The notes beneath the pieces were generated by a model. The model was given only the letters and a program-made list of their open reading frames with translations, searched no databases and was not told where the DNA came from. A DNA stretch of 64,000 nucleotides, taken from Phycisphaerales bacterium. Its GTDB lineage: Bacteria; Planctomycetota; Phycisphaerae; Phycisphaerales; UBA1924. Both the position numbers and the translations under genes were made by a program. This document shows, in pieces, positions 35,862 through 44,113 of this stretch; the first letter of the stretch is position 1; each line of letters begins with the position of its first letter. Location: positions 62,001 through 126,000 of the forward strand of contig DASPKU010000021.1 in assembly GCA_035627955.1 (NCBI GenBank), given 5' to 3'.

Positions 35862-37214
35862 TTACCGGCGCTCGACAGGAACATCGGGCACCACGAGCTC
35901 CCCGTTGCAGACTTCCTCGATGTCCACCGTCGATTCAGCGTGCATGGGGTCGGCCCGCAGAACGACGTCAACGCGTTTGGCACCGAAGTCCGCGGGCATC
36001 AGACCGCCTACCCCGTACCCGATGGGCTGGCTCGCGGTGACGCTCGCGATCCGCCACTCCTTGACGGTGCCATCGGGCTGCCGCTCGACCGCGAACGCGG
36101 TGAACGCGACCGGCATTGGGACGCTGGAGAAGAACACCGTGAGATCAAGGGAGCGCTGCTCCTTGTCAAACAGCTTGTAAGGCGCGCTGACGCGCAGGGT
36201 GGCCGATTGGATCCTGAACTGCTCGCGCAGCTCGGGGCGGTCCACCATCGTCACCGAGGACCGACCCCGTGGCAGGACCTCGACGAGCTGCTCGTGGGTG
36301 AGCTCGTAGCGCTCGCTGCCGATGCTGAGACGGGTGACCGCCGCGGCCTTCCAGGTCCCGGGCGCCAGGGGCGTGTCGCCAACCTGCACGAGACCGCCAA
36401 GTGACGCGGCGCCGGCACCGCCGATGATCAGGCCGCCGCCGCCGGGGACGCGTTTCGTGACCACAGCCCCTCCGGGCCCGGTAAGTACAACGTCGATTCC
36501 CTTCACTTCGATTCGATAGGTGGCATTCGCGGCCCCGCGGCCCGGGAGATACCGCAGCCGGTACGGCAGGTTTTTCCCCGACTCGACGCGACCACGCAGC
36601 TGCAGCGTTGGTTGGCATTGGTTGAGGACGAACTGCCGTTGTTGCTCGGGCGAGAGCTCGCCCGATGCATGGGCGTCCATTAGCAGGTCGCCCCAGAGCG
36701 GTGCCCATTGCATGCTCGGATCGCCCTGGCGCGCGAGGCCGTGCAACACGAGGGTTCGGAACTGTTCGATAGGAAGGGTTCCGCCGGCGCGCCTCGCCAG
36801 CAACTCCTTCAGCACCCCGTCATCCGGAGGCCCCGCGCTGGTCGCCTGCTGCACCAGCAGCCAGTGAGGTTTGACGGTGTTCCAGTCGAACCGAGCCGCG
36901 GCGCTCCAGATGGCGAGGCCCGCGGATCCCAGCCCGAACAGCAGCAGAAGACCGCCGACGACAAGGAACCCGGGGCGTTTGCGGCGTGCGCCGTGCTGGA
37001 TCACGCCTTCGTCGAGCAGGCCCGCGCCGCACTCCGGGCACACGCCTTCACCGCCCGCGAGCACGCGCTCCGCGATGCCGGCGAGGTCGAACCCGCAGCG
37101 GCCGCACACCGGGCGCGTGTCGATCCGCTTGCCCCGCAGCCCTCGCCAGAGCAGGTAACCGCCGAGGATGATCCCCGACCCGCCAAGCCACAGGACCCAC
37201 AGCCACGTGTTCAC
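35862..37214 (-). CDS. Zinc-ribbon membrane protein, unknown function
   Basis: A 450-residue protein with an N-terminal membrane helix (LWVLWLGGSGIILGGYLLW), a zinc ribbon (CGRCGFDLAGIAERVLAGGE then CPECG), a second membrane helix (PGFLVVGGLLLLFGLGSAGL), and a ~330-residue beta-rich domain presumably outside the membrane. No catalytic motif is apparent. It is the intact paralogue of the frameshifted gene downstream, 10 bases away, so the pair arose by tandem duplication. A sensing or envelope role is only a guess. Confidence 0.75.
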   Translation of the reverse strand: MNTWLWVLWLGGSGIILGGYLLWRGLRGKRIDTRPVCGRCGFDLAGIAERVLAGGEGVCPECGAGLLDEGVIQHGARRKRPGFLVVGGLLLLFGLGSAGLAIWSAAARFDWNTVKPHWLLVQQATSAGPPDDGVLKELLARRAGGTLPIEQFRTLVLHGLARQGDPSMQWAPLWGDLLMDAHASGELSPEQQRQFVLNQCQPTLQLRGRVESGKNLPYRLRYLPGRGAANATYRIEVKGIDVVLTGPGGAVVTKRVPGGGGLIIGGAGAASLGGLVQVGDTPLAPGTWKAAAVTRLSIGSERYELTHEQLVEVLPRGRSSVTMVDRPELREQFRIQSATLRVSAPYKLFDKEQRSLDLTVFFSSVPMPVAFTAFAVERQPDGTVKEWRIASVTASQPIGYGVGGLMPADFGAKRVDVVLRADPMHAESTVDIEEVCNGELVVPDVPVERR

Positions 37215-37235
37215 GCCGCCAGCGTAGCGGATTGC

Positions 37236-39026
37236 TCAGCGGAGCGAGCCGGCGCACGCGCGCGACCAGAGGCCGCGCAGCATCGCGGCGAAGCGGTCGG
37301 CGTACCCGGGCTCGTCGCAGATGGGTGACGCGAGCAGGCATGGGCGCAGCGTGCGGCGGAGCTCCGCGCGACGTTCCACATCACGGGCCAGCGGGACCGC
37401 GGTGGCGATAAACTCCTCTTCGTCCGCCGCGATGAGTTCCTCGAGCCCCACGTTGGTGAGCAGCGACACGCCCACGCGCGACGCGTGCATCGGGCCGGCC
37501 ATGGTGACGACCGGCACGCCCATGTACAGGGCGTCGCAGGTCGTCGTCGTTCCGTGGTAGGGGAAGGTGTCAAGGGCGACGTCCACGCGCCCGTAAGTCG
37601 CGAGGTGCTCGCGCATGCTGGCCTGCTTGGAGACGAGCTCGAACTGCTCGGGCCGGTAGCCCAGGCCAACGAGACGCGCCCCCATGGACTCGCGGATCTC
37701 GGCCTGGATGAGGCCGTGGTTCTTGAGGAGCAGGCGCGATCCCGGCACCGCGTCCAGCACACGCTTCCATCGCCGCAGCAGCGGGTCGTTGATCTTCTGA
37801 AGCACGTTGAACGAGCCGAAGACCACGCCGCCCTCTGCGCCGCCGGTGCCGCGCAAGTTGGGCGTCAGCTCCGGCTGCGGAGCGTCGATGGGGGGGCGGT
37901 AGCACAGGAAGCTCGGGTCGAGCCTTACGAGCTCCTCCACGCAGTGGCTCTCGCTGCTCGGCGGGTCCGTGAGAGTGTCCACCACGCGAAAGTCGATGGT
38001 CCGCAGCCCGCTGGTGGCGGGGTAGCCGAGGTACGTGACCTGCACCGGCGCGGGGCGGTACTGCATCACCGCGAGGCGGCTGCTGTCGGTGTGGCCGCTC
38101 ATCTCGATGAGGATGTCCACGTTGTCGCGCCGGATCGCTGCGGCCATGTCGGGGATCGAGAGCTGCGCGATGTCGCGCCACAGGTCGGCCTTGCCGCGCA
38201 GCCGCTCGGTCACCTTGTCGACGGTGAGCGTGGTGTAGTAGCAGGCGAGCTCGAGGTCGCGCGGGTGCCGCGCCTTCAGGTGCTCCAGCAGCGGCTCAAA
38301 GAAGAACGCGACCGAATGCGTGCGGAAGTCGCCGGAAAGAAAGCCCACGCGCACGCGGCGGGCGGGGTAGGGGTTGCGCACCGGCGGGCGGGCCGGCGTC
38401 GGCACCACGCGCTCCATGATCTCGCCGAAGCGGCGGTGCGCGCCCACGACTTCCGCGGGCGTGACGCCGGCGAGGTACGTGGTGGTCTGCGCCACGCCCG
38501 AGGCCACCGCTCCGTCGAGCGGGCGCAGCTGGGCCGTCTCGCGCATGAGGGCGTACGCCTCTTCACCGCGCCCGGTGTTGATGTAGGCCGCGGCGAGCGT
38601 GCTGCGGAGATCGCCATCAGCGGGCGTGTGCCTCAGCCCCTCGCGGCACTCGGCGATCACCTCCGCGAACCGGCTGTGCTGGAAGAGGATCTCGCACATC
38701 CCCGCACGGGCCTGGGCGTGCCCGGGGTCGACCTTGAGGGCCGCCCGGTAAGCGGCGGCGGCCGCGTCAGCCTTGCCAAGGTTGAAGAGGGCGTTGCCGT
38801 GGAACACGTGCAGGTCGGCGGTGCCCCCCAGCTCCGCGGCCCGTCCGGCGTAGAACGCGGCCTGATCGAGCTGCCCCGCCTGGTTCGCGGCGATCGCCAG
38901 CAGCCGGTGCACCTCCGGGTCGCGCGGCGTGCGCCGAAGCTGCCGTACCAGCAGCTGGCGGGCCCGCTCGTGCTCGCTGCGGGTCAACAGCTCCGCGGCC
39001 TGCTGGAGGGGCGTGGGCTTCAGCAT
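37236..39026 (-). CDS. TPR protein with O-GlcNAc transferase-like domain
   Basis: A 596-residue protein. The first ~200 residues are tetratricopeptide repeats (DPEVHRLLAIAANQAGQLDQ, ADLHVFHGNALFNLGKADAA). The rest is a glycosyltransferase family 41 (OGT/SPINDLY-like) domain: VGFLSGDFRTHSVAFFFEPL, IEMSGHTDSSRLAVMQYRPA, YLGYPATSG, FGSFNVLQKINDP and LDTFPYHGTTTTCDALYMGV. These enzymes add a sugar to Ser/Thr of proteins. Its start overlaps the phoU stop by ATGA; longer starts run through phoU out of frame and are rejected. Target proteins are unknown. Confidence 0.85.
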   Translation of the reverse strand: MLKPTPLQQAAELLTRSEHERARQLLVRQLRRTPRDPEVHRLLAIAANQAGQLDQAAFYAGRAAELGGTADLHVFHGNALFNLGKADAAAAAYRAALKVDPGHAQARAGMCEILFQHSRFAEVIAECREGLRHTPADGDLRSTLAAAYINTGRGEEAYALMRETAQLRPLDGAVASGVAQTTTYLAGVTPAEVVGAHRRFGEIMERVVPTPARPPVRNPYPARRVRVGFLSGDFRTHSVAFFFEPLLEHLKARHPRDLELACYYTTLTVDKVTERLRGKADLWRDIAQLSIPDMAAAIRRDNVDILIEMSGHTDSSRLAVMQYRPAPVQVTYLGYPATSGLRTIDFRVVDTLTDPPSSESHCVEELVRLDPSFLCYRPPIDAPQPELTPNLRGTGGAEGGVVFGSFNVLQKINDPLLRRWKRVLDAVPGSRLLLKNHGLIQAEIRESMGARLVGLGYRPEQFELVSKQASMREHLATYGRVDVALDTFPYHGTTTTCDALYMGVPVVTMAGPMHASRVGVSLLTNVGLEELIAADEEEFIATAVPLARDVERRAELRRTLRPCLLASPICDEPGYADRFAAMLRGLWSRACAGSLR

Positions 39027-39781
39027 CACTTCTTCGCGGGGGCGCGCCGCTTCTCGTGGCGGATGATCTCGCCAGTGGCGAGGTACACGACGTCCTCGGC
39101 AACGTTGGCCATCAGGTCGCCCACGCGCTCCAGCTCGCGCCCGACGCGGTAGACGTACATGCCGGTGGCGAGGTCGGCGTCGCTCTTGCCGCCAACCTTC
39201 ATCATCTCCATGACCTCCTCGAACAGGCGGCGGTCCAGGGTGTCGATCACCTTGTCGGCGGTCACAATCTGTCGCGCAGCCTCCACGTCCTCGTCCATGA
39301 CCGCCTGGATGAGCGAGTGGCACAGCGCGGGCACACGCTGGCCGAGCTCGGTGAGGGAGGTCGGCCACTTGATGGCGGCGGGCGCACCCTCGCGCTGGCG
39401 GGCCTCGGTGATCTTCTTGACGGCCTTGGCCACCGACGACGCGTGATCCGCGACGCGCTCGAAGTCGGCGTTGGCCCGCAGGATGAAGGTGAGCACGCGG
39501 AAGTCGCGGGCGAAGGGGTGGTGCAGCGCGAGGATCTCGTACGTTTCCTGCTCGATCGCGACCTCTTCGCTGTCGATGCGGTCGTCGCTGAGCCGCACGT
39601 TCATCGCGGCGTCCAGATCGAGTGGCCACAGCGCCGCCATAGCCGCCTCGAGCATCGAGACCGCCATCGTGCCCTCGCGGAGCAGTCGCCGCTTGAGCGC
39701 CAGGATCCGCCGGTCGGTGGTGAAGAGTGGGGCCCCGGGCTGGGGCGGCTGCTCGAAGGGCGGGGTCGGGGTCTGGCTCAT
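39026..39781 (-). CDS. phoU: Phosphate uptake regulator PhoU
   Basis: A 251-residue protein with two PhoU helical repeats (EEVAIEQETYEILALHHPFA, ANADFERVADHASSVAKAV; MYVYRVGRELERVGDLMANV). PhoU represses the Pho regulon together with the PstSCAB transporter. Neither pst genes nor phoBR are adjacent. The ATG is supported by CCCGGAG upstream; the ATG eight codons earlier is a second option. The stop overlaps the OGT-like gene, an unexpected pairing. Confidence 0.9.
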   Translation of the reverse strand: MSQTPTPPFEQPPQPGAPLFTTDRRILALKRRLLREGTMAVSMLEAAMAALWPLDLDAAMNVRLSDDRIDSEEVAIEQETYEILALHHPFARDFRVLTFILRANADFERVADHASSVAKAVKKITEARQREGAPAAIKWPTSLTELGQRVPALCHSLIQAVMDEDVEAARQIVTADKVIDTLDRRLFEEVMEMMKVGGKSDADLATGMYVYRVGRELERVGDLMANVAEDVVYLATGEIIRHEKRRAPAKK

Positions 39782-39830
39782 GGTGGCTCCGGGTGGCTGC
39801 GCCATCTTAACAGTGTCGGGCCTGCGTGCG

Positions 39831-42800
39831 TCAGCGTTTCTTCCTGTCGGCATCGCGGCGCATGGCGTCGGCGAAGCTCAGCGACTTCTTAGCGCTTCCT
39901 TGACCGTCGGTGGCGGGGGCGGCCACCGGCGAGGCGGTGGGCGCGGCGACCAGACGCGGCTCCATCAGCCGCCGCTTGAGCACCGCCACCAGCGTGGTCG
40001 GCTCCATGTACTCCTCGGGCGGGCGGAAGTAGACCTCGCTGAGCTCGCCAACCTTGGGCGGCAGCACGCGGACGGTCGCCTCCTCGGCAGCGCGGGTTGC
40101 GGAGTTTGCCCGCAACCGCGACGCCACCGGCCCCGGGTCGCTCGCGAGCAGCACCACGTCCTTCTCGCGGATCGTGATGGTCTTCACCCCCAGCGAGTGC
40201 GCCAGCACCCGCACCTCCGCGAGGTCCAGCAGCCGCTCCGCGGCCTTGGGCGGGTCGCCGTACGCGTCGACAAGGTCCTTGCGGACCTGCGCGAGCGACT
40301 CGAGGTCTGGGGCTGTGGCGAGACGCCGGTACGCCTCCAGACGGCGGGCGTCGGAGGGGATGTACGACTTCGGAATAAGTCCGCTGACGCCGATCTCGAT
40401 GCTGGTCTGGCTGGGCTGGGCGGGCTGCGGCTCGTTCTTCAGCGTGTGCACCGATTCCTCGAGCAGGCGGCAGTACATCTCGTAGCCCACGGCCGCGATG
40501 TGGCCCGACTGCTCGGCGCCCAGGATGTTGCCCGCGCCGCGGATCTCCAGGTCGCGCATGGCAATCTTGAAGCCCGCGCCCAGCATGGAGTACTGCTCCA
40601 CGGCCTTGAGCCGCTTCTGCGCGACCTCCTTGATGGTGCGGTCGGGCGGCAGCAGCAGGTAGCAGTACGCACGGTTCTTGCTGCGGCCCACGCGCCCGCG
40701 GAGCTGGTGCAGCTCGGCCAGGCCGTAGCGGTCGGCGTCGTCGATGATCATCGTATTGGCCGTGGGGATGTCGATACCCGACTCGATGATGGTCGTGGAC
40801 ACGAGCACGTCGGCCTCGCGGCGCATGAACTTGAGCATGACGTCCTCGAGCTCCTTGGGCTCCATCTGGCCGTGGCCGACGACGATGCGGGCGGCGGGCA
40901 CGAGGCGGCGGACGTTGTCGGCGACGGTGCGAATGTCGCCGATGCGGTTGTGCACGTAGAAGACCTGGCCGTCGCGGGAGAGCTCGCGCTCGACCGCCTG
41001 CTGGATGCGGCGGGCGTTCCACGGGATGACCTCGGTCACGATGGCCCGCCGGTCCAAGGGCGCAGTGGTGAGGCTGGAGATGTCGCGGATGCCCAGCATC
41101 GCCATGTGCAGCGTGCGCGGGATGGGTGTGGCGGACATCGTGAGCACGTCCACCGTGAGGCGCAGGCGCAGCAGGGCCTCCTTGTGCTCGACGCCGAAGC
41201 GCTGCTCCTCGTCGACGATGACCAGGCCAAGGTCCGCGAAGTGCACGTCCTGTGAGAGCAGGCGGTGCGTGCCGATGATGAGGTCAACGTGCCCCTTGCG
41301 GAGCGAGGCGAGCACCTCACGGACCTCCCTGTCGCTCTTGAAGCGCGAGATGCTCTCGACGCGGAACGGGTATCCCGCAAAGCGCGAGCGGAACGTGCGC
41401 TCGTGCTGCTCGGCCAGCACCGTCGTCGGCACCAGCACCGCGACCTGCTTGCCGAACTCGCAGGCCTTGAACGCCGCGCGGATGGCCATCTCGGTCTTGC
41501 CGAAGCCCACGTCGCCGCACAGCAGGCGGTCCATGGGGCGGGGCGAGGTCATGTCCTTCTTGATGTCGGCGATGGCCGCGAGCTGGTCGGGCGTCTCTTC
41601 GTAGGGGAACTCGGCCTCGAACTCGCTCTGCCACTTGGTGTCGCCGGGGTACTGGATGCCGGGCATGTGCTCGCGCGCGGCCCGGACGCGGAGCAGCTCG
41701 CCCGCCAGGTCGCGGACGGACTCGGCCACCTTCTCCTTCTGGTGCTTCCACTTGACGCCGCCGAGGGTGGAGAGCGGTGGCTTGCCCGCGAAGCCGCCGA
41801 TGTACTTCTGCACCTTGTCGATCTGCACCGCGGGCACGTGCAGCTTGGCCTTCGCGGCGAACTCGAGGGTGAGGTACTCCTCGGGCTGCACCTCCTGTTT
41901 CGGTGCGCCGGGCGCCACTTTGGCGGGCACCTCGCGCGGCTTCATCAGTGTGAGGCCGACGTAGCGGGCGATGCCGTGCTCCACGTGCACGACGTAGTCA
42001 CCCTCCTGGAAGTCCAGGAAGGTGTCCATGGCCCGCCCGCTCTTGATGCGGCCGGCGCGACGGCGGACGGTGAAGCGGTTGAGGAGCTCGTGGTAGGGGA
42101 CGATGGCAACGGAAAGTGGCAGAGTGGCAGAGTGGCCAAGTGGCAAAGTGCCTCTAGCCCTTTCATCACTCTGCAACGTTGCCACTTCGCTACTTTGCCA
42201 CTTCTCCGAGCCACTGCCCCACACGAACCCTCGGTGCAGGTACCCCTGCGTGCGCTCCACGCGCGCGGCGCCCTCGCCGCCGAACTCCACCAGCAGCTCG
42301 CCCAGCCGCTGCAGCTCGCCCTTGTTCTGGCACGTGACCAGCACGCGCGAGGCGATGGACATCGCGACCAGCTCCCGCACGGCCTCGCTCACGTCCTTGC
42401 TGAAGGCCGGCAGTGCGGCGGTGGGCAGTTCGACGCGAACGTCGGCACTGGCTGCGCCGGCGGAGAACTGGTTGAGCTCAGCGAGGGCGTGGAACCGCGT
42501 CTCCAGCACCTTGAGCACGGCCGGCGGGCCGATGACGCTCCCGCCGTCCACCACGCGTTCGAAGTAGCCGCGCCCCTGCTCCACGACCTCCATCGTCTCG
42601 GCCAGCAGGGCGACGGCGGTGGGGGGGAGGAGCTCCAGGAACGTGACGCTGCGTTCCTCCTTCATCACTCTCGCGACGTCCACCGCGACGAGGTCTACGC
42701 TCGCGATGGCCCGGTCGGTGGCCATGGTGTCGAGGTCGATCTCGGCGATGCGGTCGACCTGATCGCCGAAGAAGTCGAGGCGCACGGGCGTGGCCGCGCT

Positions 42801-43481
42801 GGAGGAGGACGCGAAGGCCTCGCCGGCGCCCCCGCTGCCGGTGGGAGGGAAGACGTCGAGGATGCCGCCGCGCACGGCGAAGTCGCCGGGCTCTTCCACC
42901 GCCTCGACGCGCCGGTACCCCGCGTTTCCCAGCCACTCGACCAGGCCGGTGAGCGAGACGGTGTCGTCTTTGCGGAGGGTGCGCACGAGCGCGGGCATGC
43001 GCGCCGGGGAGACGACGTACTGCATGAGCGCCTGGATGGGCGCGATGATCACGGCCGGCTCGCCGCCGCGCTGCACGAGGTCGAGCACGCTCTTCACCAC
43101 GCTCAGCCGCTCGGCGAAGAGCTCGAGCGAGATGTTGGTCTCGCCGGGGAGCGTTTCCATCGCGGGCAGCCGCAAGGCCCGCACGCCCGCGCCGGTGAGC
43201 TCGTCCAGGGCTTCGTCGGCGTCATCAACGTGGGCCAGCACCAGCACGACGGAGCGGCCGGTCGTGCGCATCACGGCCCCGGCCGTGAGCGCGACCACCG
43301 CGCCCGAAGCGCCGGTGGCGACGACGCGCCGGCGGCTCTCCAGCTGGGCGCACAGGCCGCGCACCGACGGGTCTGAGGCGATCAGCCCGACGAGGTCGAT
43401 CGGTGCTGCGGTGGGGCCTTGCTCCGGCAACCGAGGGCTCCTGTGCTTGACGAAACCAAAAACGCGCGCAGGCGCGAGCAC
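39831..43481 (-). CDS. mfd: Transcription-repair coupling factor Mfd
   Basis: A protein of about 1,216 residues that removes stalled RNA polymerase and recruits UvrA. The N-terminal UvrB-like part is followed by the RNAP-interaction module (FQEGDYVVHVEHGIARYVGL), the RecG-like motor with Walker A CGDVGFGKTEMAIR and DEEQ box VIVDEEQRFGVEHKE, helicase motif VI region QLRGRVGRSKNRAY, and the C-terminal TRCF domain. Start is unclear: GTG at 43,481 begins near conserved sequence, while an ATG at 43,646 would overlap the divergent gene. A foreign 95-base palindromic element is inserted in frame at about residues 425-456. Confidence 0.92.
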   Translation of the reverse strand: MLAPARVFGFVKHRSPRLPEQGPTAAPIDLVGLIASDPSVRGLCAQLESRRRVVATGASGAVVALTAGAVMRTTGRSVVLVLAHVDDADEALDELTGAGVRALRLPAMETLPGETNISLELFAERLSVVKSVLDLVQRGGEPAVIIAPIQALMQYVVSPARMPALVRTLRKDDTVSLTGLVEWLGNAGYRRVEAVEEPGDFAVRGGILDVFPPTGSGGAGEAFASSSSAATPVRLDFFGDQVDRIAEIDLDTMATDRAIASVDLVAVDVARVMKEERSVTFLELLPPTAVALLAETMEVVEQGRGYFERVVDGGSVIGPPAVLKVLETRFHALAELNQFSAGAASADVRVELPTAALPAFSKDVSEAVRELVAMSIASRVLVTCQNKGELQRLGELLVEFGGEGAARVERTQGYLHRGFVWGSGSEKWQSSEVATLQSDERARGTLPLGHSATLPLSVAIVPYHELLNRFTVRRRAGRIKSGRAMDTFLDFQEGDYVVHVEHGIARYVGLTLMKPREVPAKVAPGAPKQEVQPEEYLTLEFAAKAKLHVPAVQIDKVQKYIGGFAGKPPLSTLGGVKWKHQKEKVAESVRDLAGELLRVRAAREHMPGIQYPGDTKWQSEFEAEFPYEETPDQLAAIADIKKDMTSPRPMDRLLCGDVGFGKTEMAIRAAFKACEFGKQVAVLVPTTVLAEQHERTFRSRFAGYPFRVESISRFKSDREVREVLASLRKGHVDLIIGTHRLLSQDVHFADLGLVIVDEEQRFGVEHKEALLRLRLTVDVLTMSATPIPRTLHMAMLGIRDISSLTTAPLDRRAIVTEVIPWNARRIQQAVERELSRDGQVFYVHNRIGDIRTVADNVRRLVPAARIVVGHGQMEPKELEDVMLKFMRREADVLVSTTIIESGIDIPTANTMIIDDADRYGLAELHQLRGRVGRSKNRAYCYLLLPPDRTIKEVAQKRLKAVEQYSMLGAGFKIAMRDLEIRGAGNILGAEQSGHIAAVGYEMYCRLLEESVHTLKNEPQPAQPSQTSIEIGVSGLIPKSYIPSDARRLEAYRRLATAPDLESLAQVRKDLVDAYGDPPKAAERLLDLAEVRVLAHSLGVKTITIREKDVVLLASDPGPVASRLRANSATRAAEEATVRVLPPKVGELSEVYFRPPEEYMEPTTLVAVLKRRLMEPRLVAAPTASPVAAPATDGQGSAKKSLSFADAMRRDADRKKR
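42112..42206. repeat. Palindromic element inserted in frame in mfd
   Basis: AAGTGGCA-type units on the left (repeated four times) and TGCCACTT-type units on the right form an inverted repeat with an AT-richer centre. On the mfd strand it codes for KWQSSEVATLQSDERARG and so on to LPLSVA. This low-complexity stretch interrupts the join between HRGFVWGSGS and AIVPYHELLNR, where other Mfd proteins run through without an insertion. Base composition differs sharply from the flanking GC-rich gene. No second copy was seen in the window. Confidence 0.75.
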
Positions 43482-43621
43482 CGGCTCGGTTTCCCAAGCC
43501 GGTGTCTCGCTGGAACGTGCACGGGAGATGATAGGTTCCCATTGCCCCACGCCCCAATCGGGCCAGGCTCCGGCTCGGGCGGCAGCAACCCTCGACCCTG
43601 GCTTCCTACTAACCTCTCGCC

Positions 43622-44113
43622 GTGCCCGCCGAGTACATGTGCCCATCCTGCGCCCGCCTTGTTGGGAGACGCGACAAGTTCTGCGATGGCTGCAACACCG
43701 ACCTGCGGAAGTCGCGCCCGAAGCGTGTCCAGGGCACGAAGGACAGCCCGCTCGCGCTGATGCGCTCGGCGTGGGTGGTCTGGCTGCTCGCGTCGGTGCT
43801 GCTGTTCCTCCTGGCCCACGCGGGCGCGCTCGGCCCCGGGTGGGCGCGTGCGTACAGGTGGACCTTCATCGGCTCGCTCTCAATCGCCTCGCTGCTCGTG
43901 CTCGCGGCTAAGGCCTCCGAGGGGCTGGTCGAGCTGGTGTACTTCTGCATCGACTCGCGCTGGTTCTTCCGCGACGACCCGCTGGACAAGTGGGTGTGCG
44001 TGATTGCCGCGCTGGCGCTCGAAGGCCTCGCGTTCATGCACCTCATCATCAGGCCGGGGATGCCGCCGGGGTGTGTCTTGGTGGCCTTGAACTGTGTACG
44101 ACGCGGCGGTTAG
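43622..44113 (+). CDS. Zinc-ribbon protein with membrane helices
   Basis: A 163-residue protein with an N-terminal ribbon CPSCARLVGRRDKFCDGC followed by about three hydrophobic segments (VVWLLASVLLFLLAHAGAL, TFIGSLSIASLLVLAA, VIAALALEGLAFMHLI). Not a known family. It starts at GTG and is divergent from mfd; the last four bases overlap the convergent SGNH hydrolase gene. Its ribbon differs from the CxxCGYxL type of the other membrane proteins here. Confidence 0.68.
   Translation: MPAEYMCPSCARLVGRRDKFCDGCNTDLRKSRPKRVQGTKDSPLALMRSAWVVWLLASVLLFLLAHAGALGPGWARAYRWTFIGSLSIASLLVLAAKASEGLVELVYFCIDSRWFFRDDPLDKWVCVIAALALEGLAFMHLIIRPGMPPGCVLVALNCVRRGG

Noticed and set aside
39027-39629. N-terminal extension of the O-GlcNAc-transferase-like gene across phoU
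   Set aside because: The extension is out-of-frame phoU sequence; the ATG overlapping the phoU stop gives a protein that starts directly with the TPR region.
41265-43376. Long plus-strand frame opposite mfd
   Set aside because: Antisense to Mfd motor domains; composition biased, no recognisable fold.
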